This document shows positions 1 through 8,300 of a DNA stretch of 64,000 nt, in pieces; the stretch's first letter is position 1; every line of letters starts with the position of its first letter. Source of the stretch: UBA2030 sp049969475. Its GTDB lineage: Bacteria > Bacteroidota > Bacteroidia > Bacteroidales > TTA-H9. The stretch is taken from NCBI GenBank assembly GCA_049969475.1, contig JBMFOU010000001.1, forward strand, positions 290,065-354,064, written 5' to 3'. The position numbers and the translations under genes were made by a program. The notes below the pieces were generated by a model that was not told the DNA's origin, searched no databases, and saw only the letters and a list, made by a program, of their open reading frames with translations.

Positions 1-2
1 GG

Positions 3-629
3 GGGGGATTTTTTATTAGTATAACTGTCGTAGGCGAGGCTGAAAAGGGTAAAGTCGTTTACCGCAGTGGAGCCCATCCCAACGACCTGATTTGTGTTTC
101 GGGCGACCTGGGCGCTGCCTACATGGGTTTATTAGTACTCGAGCGTGAGAAAAAAGCTTTTTTAGCTAATCCGGCAGTGCAGCCCGAGTTGGAAGGTAAC
201 GACTATGTGTTGGAACGTCAATTGAAGCCTGAAGCCCGCCGCGATGTCATTCGTCTGCTCAACGATGCCGGCATAGTACCTACCAGCATGATTGATATTT
301 CTGACGGCCTGGCCAGCGAATTGCTCCATATTTGTAAACAGTCGGGTACAGGTTGTGCTGTTTATGAAGATAAAATCCCCATCGACCCTGCTACACTCCT
401 GTTATGTGAGGAATTTAAAATCATACCCTCTGTTGCGGCACTCAATGGAGGAGAAGATTACGAGCTTCTGTTTACGGTTCCTCTCTCGGAATATGAGAAG
501 ATCAAAGGGTTGCTTGGTATAAGCGTCATTGGGCATATTACCGAGGCCTCGGAGGGTAAATATTTGATTACCAACGACAGAAAACAGATACCGCTACAGG
601 CCCAGGGCTGGAATCATATGCGAAGCTAA
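3..629 (+). CDS. thiL: Thiamine-monophosphate kinase, 5'-truncated by the window edge
   Basis: ThiL phosphorylates thiamine monophosphate to the cofactor thiamine diphosphate in the cytosol. The reading frame is open from base 3 to the TAA at 627-629, so the N-terminal part lies outside the window. Visible family features are an ISITVVGEAEKGKVVYRSGA-type strand near the start, the GDLGAAYMGL segment, the MIDISDGLASELLHIC motif and the LNGGEDYELLFT motif, all characteristic of the AIR synthase/ThiL fold. The ATG at 123 is internal and not the real start. uvrC follows after 11 bases on the same strand, so the two are probably co-transcribed. Confidence 0.93.
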   Translation, partial: GGFFISITVVGEAEKGKVVYRSGAHPNDLICVSGDLGAAYMGLLVLEREKKAFLANPAVQPELEGNDYVLERQLKPEARRDVIRLLNDAGIVPTSMIDISDGLASELLHICKQSGTGCAVYEDKIPIDPATLLLCEEFKIIPSVAALNGGEDYELLFTVPLSEYEKIKGLLGISVIGHITEASEGKYLITNDRKQIPLQAQGWNHMRS

Positions 630-640
630 GGTGCAGAGCC

Positions 641-2461
641 ATGTTGGAGGGACATCCTTTCGAAGAAAAAATAAGTGCCTTATTAAAAACCATTCCCGAT
701 AGTCCGGGCGTGTATCAGTTTTTTAATGAGAAGGGTGAAATAATCTACATTGGAAAGGCCCGCAACCTGAAGAAAAGGGTTTCTTCCTATTTCAACAAAG
801 ACAGTGGGGTAAGTGCCAAGGTTTGGGTAATGGCCCGCAAAGTGGCTGACATCAGGGTGATTGTGGTTAAAACAGAAATGGATGCTCTTTTGCTCGAAAA
901 TAACCTTATCAAAGAGCATCAGCCCCGCTACAACATTAATCTTAAAGACGACAAGACCTATCCCTGGATTTGTATAAAAAATGAGCCTTTCCCCCGTATC
1001 TTCACTACCCGCCATCCGGTGAAGGATGGTTCAAAGTACTATGGCCCTTATGCTTCTGGCCGGGTACTGAAAAATTTGCTCGACCTCATCCGGCAACTTT
1101 ATCCCATGCGTACATGCAACCTAAGCCTCACCCCTAAAAATATCAGTAGCGGAAAGTTTAAGTCTTGTCTTGAATATCACATTGGCAATTGTAAAGCACC
1201 CTGCATTGGATTACAGAGTGAAGAAGACTATAATGCCAATATTGCAGCCATCCGCGAAATCATCAGGGGAAATCTGGGCAGTCTTACCTCGCGTCTGCGT
1301 CGTGAAATGATGGAGCACGCCGAAAAACTTGAGTTTGAGGAGGCACAAAAAATCAAAGAAAAGCTGGAGCTTTTGCAGGCTTACCAGAGCAAATCTCCGG
1401 TTGTGAATAATTCCGGTCTTCATGCCGATGTTTTCACGGTAGTTAGCGACGAGAAGGAAGCCTACGTTAACTTTTTGAAAGTTTCTGAAGGTGCTGTGGT
1501 GCAATCGCACACGCTTCAAATCAGGAAAAAGCTGGGTGAGTCGGATGCAGAGGTGCTGGCTTTTGGAATTCTGGAGTTTCGTTTGCGATTTGAAAGCGAT
1601 AGCCCTGAAGTTATACTACCTTTCGATCCCGGCATTGAACTGGAGGGGGTAAGTATCACCATTCCGCAAAAGGGGGATAAAAAGCAGTTACTGGAGTTGT
1701 CGCAGTCGAATGCAGAGCACTTCAGGCAGGAAAAGCAGCGTCAGGCCGAACTGGTCGATCCAGAGCGGCATACCCGGCGCATATTGCGGCAAATGATGCA
1801 GGATCTTCGCATGCCTGTTTTGCCCGAGCACATTGAATGTTTTGATAACAGCAACCTGCAGGGGACTCATCCTGTAGCAGCCATGGTGGTATTTCGCAAT
1901 GCCAAACCTTCGCGCAGCGAATATCGTCATTTCAACATTAAGACCGTGGAAGGGCCCAACGATTTTGCCTCAATGGAGGAAATTGTGTACCGCAGGTATC
2001 GCCGCCTGTTGGAAGAGGGAAAAGAATTGCCCCAGCTGATTGTGATTGATGGAGGAAAGGGACAGCTCACTTCGGCTATGACCAGCCTCGAAAAGCTCGG
2101 CCTCAGGGGTAAGATTACGGTCATTGGCATTGCCAAAAAGCTGGAAGAAATCTATTTTCCCGGCGACTCCCTTCCTCTTTATCTGGATAAAAAGTCGGAG
2201 ACCCTGCGCATAATTCAGCATATTCGCGACGAGGCCCATCGTTTTGGTATAACTCATCACCGCAAAAAGAGAGAAAAGAGCCTGATAAAAACTGAACTCA
2301 CGGAGATTCCAGGCATAGGTAAGGCCATGGCTGAAAAATTGCTTCAGGCTTTCGGTTCAGTAAAGAAAATCAGGGAGGCTTCCCTGGAAGAGCTCGAAAA
2401 AGTGGTAGGTCAGACCCGGGCTCGTAAGATTATGGATTGGCTTCAGACTAACCAATCATAA
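641..2461 (+). CDS. uvrC: Excinuclease ABC subunit C
   Basis: UvrC makes the two incisions around a DNA lesion during nucleotide excision repair. The 606-residue length is normal. An N-terminal GIY-YIG nuclease is seen at about residues 17-95 (SPGVYQFF, IIYIGKARNLKKRVSSYF). A UVR/UvrB-binding segment lies near residue 230 (LEFEEAQKIKEKLELL). The RNase H-like second nuclease follows (ECFDNSNLQGTHPVAAMVVF and VIDGGKGQL), and a C-terminal helix-hairpin-helix pair ends the protein (LTEIPGIGKAMAEKLL). It starts 11 bases after thiL. Its last 14 bases overlap the end of the convergent trkH gene, so no terminator can sit between them. Confidence 0.98.
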   Translation: MLEGHPFEEKISALLKTIPDSPGVYQFFNEKGEIIYIGKARNLKKRVSSYFNKDSGVSAKVWVMARKVADIRVIVVKTEMDALLLENNLIKEHQPRYNINLKDDKTYPWICIKNEPFPRIFTTRHPVKDGSKYYGPYASGRVLKNLLDLIRQLYPMRTCNLSLTPKNISSGKFKSCLEYHIGNCKAPCIGLQSEEDYNANIAAIREIIRGNLGSLTSRLRREMMEHAEKLEFEEAQKIKEKLELLQAYQSKSPVVNNSGLHADVFTVVSDEKEAYVNFLKVSEGAVVQSHTLQIRKKLGESDAEVLAFGILEFRLRFESDSPEVILPFDPGIELEGVSITIPQKGDKKQLLELSQSNAEHFRQEKQRQAELVDPERHTRRILRQMMQDLRMPVLPEHIECFDNSNLQGTHPVAAMVVFRNAKPSRSEYRHFNIKTVEGPNDFASMEEIVYRRYRRLLEEGKELPQLIVIDGGKGQLTSAMTSLEKLGLRGKITVIGIAKKLEEIYFPGDSLPLYLDKKSETLRIIQHIRDEAHRFGITHHRKKREKSLIKTELTEIPGIGKAMAEKLLQAFGSVKKIREASLEELEKVVGQTRARKIMDWLQTNQS

Positions 2462-4340
2462 TATCGGCTTTGGGATAAGTATAATCGCTGAACTTGGCTT
2501 TTTTGAGAAATGCGATGGCCAGGGTCAGTGTGCCAATACGCCCGACAAACATGAGTACGGTTATTATCAATTTACTGTAATCATTCAGGTAAGGAGTTAT
2601 TCCCATGCTCAAGCCCACGGTTCCAAACGCTGAGATGACTTCAAAAAGTAGGCTTAACAGGCTAAAGTGCGGTTCTGATAGAGTCATTAGAAAAGTAGCC
2701 AGGAAAATGAGCATCATAGAAAAAAGTGCAACACTATAAGCTTTGTCAACCGACTCGAAAGAAAGGGTATGCTTGAAGGATTCAATGTGTTTTTTACCGC
2801 GTATAGTGGCCACAGCCGACTTGAAAAGCACAAGGAAAGTAGTTGTTTTGATACCTCCTCCTGTCCCCCCGGGGCTGGCTCCTATATACATCAGAAACAT
2901 AAACAGAACCAGCGTGGGCAGGGCTAGTGAGCCCACATCTACGGTGTTGAATCCTGCCGTGCGGGTGGTAATCGACTGAAAGAATGCCATGGTGATTTTC
3001 TCGGGCCACGATAAATCACTCATTGTCTTGTTGTGTTCTATCAGTAAGAACAAAAAGGCTCCGACGAAAATGAGCCAAAGCGTGACTGCCAGCACGATGC
3101 GGGTTTGCACCTTTTTACGTAACCATTTCTGTCGTTTCCTTTGAATGATGGCCTTAATGCTGAAAACGTCCTGCAGGACACTGAAACCCAATCCTCCCAA
3201 TACTATCAACACCATGATAACCCAGTGCGAGATAAGATTGTAGCGGATACCGTCGTACATCAATCCTCCTGGGAAAATAGAGAATCCAGCATTATTAAAG
3301 GCAGATACTGAATGGAAAATGGCAGCCCAGCCTAGTCCAGCCACATTATGGTCGTAAGGGGTGTTTAGCCAGCTGAGAAATAGTAGCACGGTTCCGACAG
3401 TCTCGATAACAAAGCTGTAAATGACGATTTCCTTAAGAATGGCTCGTGTATCCGAAAGGCCGCTTACCGAGAAAAGGTCTTTAAGCAAGGATTGCTGCCT
3501 GAGTCCGCCTCCATTTCCATATAAGGTAACAAAAAAGGAGGCAAAAGCCAGTATATTGATACCACCTAGCTGAATGAGAACCATGATTACCAATTGCCCC
3601 TTAAAGCTGAAGTATGTGGCAGTGTCGAGTACTGCAAGACCTGTAACACAAGTAGCAGATGTACTGGTAAATAAAGCATCCCAAAAACTGATATCTCCGT
3701 TTACAGTCATCTCGGGTAGCATAAGGAGGATGGTGCCGCCGGCGATAATGATTAGGAAGGTAGATACCATCATGCCTGCTGGACCGATGTGCAGCCGGTC
3801 GATATAATTACTGGCTTTTACCAGCTCAGCACCAATAAAAATGAATATGTAGAACTGAAAGAAAATGATAAATAGTTGGGGAATGTCTTTTGCCCCCAGA
3901 AGAACAAAAAACTCGTAAACATTATCTTTCCCATATAACATCGTGAAAAGCCCCAGTAGGGTAATTAAAGCGACCAGCAGGGTTTCAAACCAGTTTTGTT
4001 TCAGGAAGACTAAAGGATGGAAATCGTAAAACCATTTTAAAGCGAACTTGCCAACATAGAAAAACAGCGAAAAGTAAATGAATTCCTGAATAAGTCTTTG
4101 TGAATAAGGTGTTTGTGGAAACCCATGATAATAAATGATGGCAGCGAGGCTGAGAACTGATACTATTAAGCTGAGGATGCGCAGCGCATAAAGCAACTTT
4201 TCTTTATGGCCATAAAGTACAAGGTTTATTGACTCTCTTAACCTGTCTATACCTTTGCTGGTGAATATGTTATATTTTCTGAGCTTTTCCCTGATAAAGG
4301 GATATTTCTTATTGATTTTCTCTCTAAAGCGCGAAGCCAT
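2448..4340 (-). CDS. trkH: TrkH/KtrB-family potassium channel subunit
   Basis: This is the pore-forming membrane subunit of a Trk/Ktr potassium uptake system. Four pore-loop segments with filter glycines can be read: SATCVTGL near residue 233, SAFNNAGFSIF, TRTAGFNTVD and FGTVGLSMG. The 630-residue length is greater than that of typical KtrB (about 450). The excess is an N-terminal extension of roughly 180 residues: a basic cytosolic start, then about four additional hydrophobic segments before the first canonical pore repeat. It lies 43 bases downstream of the trkA gene on the same strand and is almost certainly in one operon with it. It converges with uvrC and overlaps it by 14 bases. Confidence 0.93.
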   Translation of the reverse strand: MASRFREKINKKYPFIREKLRKYNIFTSKGIDRLRESINLVLYGHKEKLLYALRILSLIVSVLSLAAIIYYHGFPQTPYSQRLIQEFIYFSLFFYVGKFALKWFYDFHPLVFLKQNWFETLLVALITLLGLFTMLYGKDNVYEFFVLLGAKDIPQLFIIFFQFYIFIFIGAELVKASNYIDRLHIGPAGMMVSTFLIIIAGGTILLMLPEMTVNGDISFWDALFTSTSATCVTGLAVLDTATYFSFKGQLVIMVLIQLGGINILAFASFFVTLYGNGGGLRQQSLLKDLFSVSGLSDTRAILKEIVIYSFVIETVGTVLLFLSWLNTPYDHNVAGLGWAAIFHSVSAFNNAGFSIFPGGLMYDGIRYNLISHWVIMVLIVLGGLGFSVLQDVFSIKAIIQRKRQKWLRKKVQTRIVLAVTLWLIFVGAFLFLLIEHNKTMSDLSWPEKITMAFFQSITTRTAGFNTVDVGSLALPTLVLFMFLMYIGASPGGTGGGIKTTTFLVLFKSAVATIRGKKHIESFKHTLSFESVDKAYSVALFSMMLIFLATFLMTLSEPHFSLLSLLFEVISAFGTVGLSMGITPYLNDYSKLIITVLMFVGRIGTLTLAIAFLKKAKFSDYTYPKADIMIG

Positions 4341-4383
4341 AACCCGGGATTTTAGTATTCATGAATAGGCTGATTGAAAATAG

Positions 4384-5079
4384 CTATTCGTTGATTTCAA
4401 TAAACCTGTCCAGGTCATGGTTTGTGCCAAACAGCACCAGGCGGTCGGTGGCTTTTATTATGTAGCTCGAGTCGGGCACCCCGGTTACGTGGTATTCGGT
4501 GCAGGCAATTCCATTCTGAATGGTGGGGCACTCTTCCTTAATTGTGATGAGGGAAAGGCGGTAGTTGTCGCGCAGATTGATTTCCTGAATGCTACGTCCT
4601 ACCACCTTTCGGGGGGTCAACATCTCTACAATTCGGTAATTATCAGGAAGTTGTAAATAAGAGAGCACTGTGGGGTTGAGCAATCTTTCGGCAACAATGG
4701 CCCCTACTTCATCTTCTGGTGCCCAAAGTTCGGTAATCCCTAGTTTTTCCAGAATGATCTTTTGACTTTTACCCTGGTAACGCGTAATAACCCGCTTTAC
4801 TTTCAAATCGAGCAGCAAGGAGGCACATAGCAACCTTTGCTCGAATTTTCCACCGATGGCTACAACTACAGCATCAAAGTCGGTGATGTTTTGGCTGAGC
4901 AGGGCCTTCTTATCAGTTGCATCCAGCACCACGGCATAGGCCACATCCTCGGCTATACGGTCTACTTTTTTGTTATCATTGTCGATGGCCAATACTTCTG
5001 CTCCCTTGCGCGACAGGTTTTTGGCAATGGCCTCACCAAATTGTCCTATCCCTATAACGGCCACTTTCTTTCTGTTCAT
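4384..5079 (-). CDS. trkA: TrkA/KtrA-family potassium uptake regulator (RCK domain)
   Basis: Cytosolic nucleotide-binding ring subunit that gates the neighbouring TrkH-type channel. The 231-residue protein has one RCK_N Rossmann domain (VIGIGQFGEAIAKNLS, then EVLAIDND) and a RCK_C domain at the end. A single RCK unit resembles KtrA rather than the double-unit TrkA of Escherichia coli. I chose the ATG at 5079 because the protein then begins MNRKKVAVIG. The in-frame TTG at 5112 would lie inside a good TAAGTTTG promoter box (5110-5117, minus strand), so it is an unlikely start. trkH follows after 43 bases. Confidence 0.93.
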   Translation of the reverse strand: MNRKKVAVIGIGQFGEAIAKNLSRKGAEVLAIDNDNKKVDRIAEDVAYAVVLDATDKKALLSQNITDFDAVVVAIGGKFEQRLLCASLLLDLKVKRVITRYQGKSQKIILEKLGITELWAPEDEVGAIVAERLLNPTVLSYLQLPDNYRIVEMLTPRKVVGRSIQEINLRDNYRLSLITIKEECPTIQNGIACTEYHVTGVPDSSYIIKATDRLVLFGTNHDLDRFIEINE

Positions 5080-5109
5080 AAAATAATAATCAGTCAAATT
5101 TTGAGCCGG

Positions 5110-5117
5110 CAAACTTA
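5110..5117 (-). promoter_or_regulatory. -7 box of a Bacteroidota-type promoter for trkA-trkH
   Basis: The minus strand reads TAAGTTTG, a perfect match to the TAnnTTTG consensus, 30 bases before the trkA ATG. I see no TTG at the ideal -33 spacing. The location supports the ATG at 5079 as the translation start. Confidence 0.5.
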
Positions 5118-5293
5118 CAACAGTTTTGCATTTCTTTTACAGGTTTAGAATTAATTAATTGCAATTTAAAACTATTGCGTCCGACGTTGATATCTGCCCG
5201 TGAATCTGATAGGAATGGAGTATACCAGGGCTGAGTTAAACGACTTCTTTCATCGAGTTAAGGCGTTTTTCCGAGATTTTTCTTTTTCGAAAT

Positions 5294-5310
5294 GCCGACT
5301 CCGTGTCGGC
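5294..5310 (+). other. GC-rich perfect stem-loop upstream of the macroglobulin gene
   Basis: GCCGAC and GTCGGC form a perfect 6-bp inverted repeat around a 5-base loop, in an otherwise AT-rich stretch. It ends 7 bases before a TAnnTTTG box, so it covers the area where a -33 element and spacer would lie. It could be an operator or a coincidental hairpin. It has no T-run on the plus side to act as a terminator. Confidence 0.3.
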
Positions 5311-5317
5311 TGCAAGT

Positions 5318-5325
5318 TACATTTG
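5318..5325 (+). promoter_or_regulatory. -7 box candidate for the macroglobulin-pbpC operon
   Basis: TACATTTG matches TAnnTTTG and lies 27 bases before the ATG at 5353. The expected -33 TTG is missing at the right distance. This placement argues against the in-frame GTG at 5200 being the translation start. Confidence 0.45.
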
Positions 5326-5352
5326 TATGAGTATATCTTTCATTCTGGAATT

Positions 5353-8300
5353 ATGAAAAATATTTATAATCAAGGAGTTGTATGGATGTTTATTGTGTTA
5401 ATCTTCGGTATGGCCTGCAATCGTCCGAAGCAAATTCCTCCTTTCGACCCCGCCTTCGAGCCTTACATTGAGGCATTTACTTGCGGAACCATAGCCTCCG
5501 ATGCTCCCATTGTGGTGAAGCTAGCCTTTGAGGTGGATACGTCGAAATTTAAGGGTCTCAAAGCCTCAGATTTGCTAACATCCAATCCAGGAATCTCAGG
5601 AACCCTCTCCTGGACAGATGCTCGTACCCTGGTATTCAAACCCGAAAAATCTTTTAAGGAAGGCAAAATATATGTATTTGATTTACATTTAAATAAATTA
5701 ATTAATAATATTCCCAGGCCATTAAGTCACTTTAAGTTTGAAGTGCAAATAATGGAGCAAGGGTTTCAGTTATACAACTGGTCGTTGCAGGCTACCTCCC
5801 GTCAGGGGGTTACACGGTGGAATGTGGTGGGTGAAGTGAGATCGGCCAATCCAATGACGGAAAAGGATACCCGAGGGCTGCTCGAGGTTGTTTTGAACGA
5901 AAAAAGCCTGAGATTAAACTGGACACTCCAGGGCAGTAAAGTTTTGACATTTGTTAGCGACACCTTTTCCAAACCTTCCACAGAAGGACCTATCAAGATG
6001 AAGATTTTAAGTGCGAAGGTAAATATACCTCTTTGGCTTAGCGATACCCTTTCCTGGGCGGGACAGGGTCTTGAACCTGTCATGTGGCGCATGTTTTTTG
6101 GCGAAGAGAATTACTTGTGGATAGCCTTTAGCGAGCCATTAGACCCGCAGCAGAATCTCACAGGATTGATAATGCTCGATGGACAGGCACCCAAACGTTT
6201 CATCATTCGCGATAATGAGTTGTTTTGTTATTTCGACCCTGAATTTACCGGGGGTGAGAAACTTGAAATATTCCCTGGCATCAGCGACCTGAATGGCCAG
6301 ATCCTGTCGATGGCCATGGTAAAAGAGATAAAGGGTATTCATCCCAGGCCTGAACTCAAATGGCTCCGCGAGGGCACCATTTTCCCGCTGTCAGGAGAGG
6401 TCAACCTTCCCTTTGCAGCCATAGGACTTAAAAAAGTGGATGTAAGGGTAATTAAGGTTTTACAGTCGAATATTAAGTTTTTTCTACAGTATCAAGAAAT
6501 TAGTGGAAGCGATGAACTTCGGCGCGTGGGCAAGGTAATAGCCCGCACTACCCTCGACCTGACGCAAAATGAGAACGCAGATCCTTCTCATTGGGAGGTT
6601 TATTACTTGAATCTCAATAACCTGGTCAAAGCGGAACCAGGGGCCATTTATCGAGTTACCCTGAGCATGAAACCCGAGTATTCTACCTATCCTTGTTCCT
6701 CTGCCGATTTATCCGGGAATGATGTTTCGGAAGAATCGGAATCCACGGAGGATTATGAATATTATGAAGGAGATGCTTATGACGACTATTACTTGCCCAG
6801 GGGCTGGCGTTGGGAGCAAAGGGATAATCCATGTCATGTAAGTTACTATTCCAGCAATCGATGGATCAGCACCAACTTATTGGCTACCAACTTAGCTCTG
6901 ACCGCCAAAGTAGGAACTGATGGGGTGGTGAGAGTTTGGGCGGCGGATATCATTCGTGGGGAGCCTATACAGGGAGTGGATATAGAAGTTTATGACTTTC
7001 AAATGGTTTTGTTGAATAAAGGGAAAACTGGCTCCGGAGGCCTGGCAGCCCTGCCCGTAAATGGCCAGTCTTTTCTGGTCATTGCTTCACGAAAAAATGA
7101 AAAGTCCTATCTGCGGTTAAATGAAGGTGGTGAACTTCCTGTAAGTTCTTTTGAGGTAGATGGTGCACCTGTCCAAAAAGGTATACGTGGATTTATTTAT
7201 GGGGAGAGGGGCGTATGGAGACCCGGCGATACACTCCATTTATGGTTTATGCTGGATAAACAAAGGGCTAATCTGCCCAAGGAGTATCCTATCGTTCTGG
7301 AACTCAAAAATCCTCAGGGGCAGGTTGTCTATCGACAAGTGAGCACCCAGGAAACAGAGGGAATATATGCTTTCAAATATGCCTCCCTGCCACAGGCTCC
7401 TACAGGAAAATGGTTGGCTCAGGTGAAGGTTGGGCAGGCAGTTTTTTCCAGGATTCTTAATTTAGAGACCATAGAGCCTAATCGACTGAAGATTAGTTTA
7501 CAAATGCAGCCTCAGAAGCCCTCCGATCCGGATATTATTATGAACCTCGGTGCTGTCTGGCTTCACGGAGCTCCTGCCTCAGGGCTGCAGGCCAAGGTAG
7601 AAGCAACCTTTAAAGCGGGAAATTTTTCGCCGGAAAGTTACCGGGGATTCATTTTTCAGGACGAAGCCCGCGCGTATAAAGATGAAAAATTCGAAGTTTT
7701 CAGTGGTGCCCTCGACGCAGACGGGAAGATTGTTTTTAAATACAGACCGAAGTTGGAAAATGCCCCCGGCATGATGCATGTTTTGTTTACCACACGAGTT
7801 TTTGAACCCGGCGGTGCTTTTAGCATCGACCAAACTGAAATGAATCTTCATCCCTTTGAACGCTATGCTGGGTTTCGGCTGCCTCAGACCCAAAACGAAT
7901 GGGAGAATTATTCCAATGAAAAGCCTTTACCTATAGAGTTGGCTCTAGTGGATAAAAAAGGAAAACCCGTGGTGGGAGAGAGTACCATCACGCTGAGTCT
8001 GTATCATCTGGAATGGAGATGGTGGGTAGGATGGGGTCAAAACCGGAGCACATACCTCGACAATGAACTGACGGAACCCGTGGTGAAAACCGACATACGC
8101 ATGAAAGACGGTCGGGCTCGCTATGAATTGCCCACCCAGGGCCTCGATGGGCGATTTCTGCTGGTGGTTTCAGATCCTGAAACCCAGCAAAAAAGCAGCA
8201 AGATTGTATACATAGGCAATTTTTGGGGCGAAGGCACATCACAGGCGAGGGGCATGGTTTTTTTGAAGGCGGATAAGAACAAAATAAAGGTTGGAGAGAA

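Noticed and set aside
5200..5352. In-frame N-terminal extension of the macroglobulin from a GTG at 5200
   Set aside because: It would place 51 unrelated residues before a perfect lipoprotein signal peptide and span a likely promoter box.
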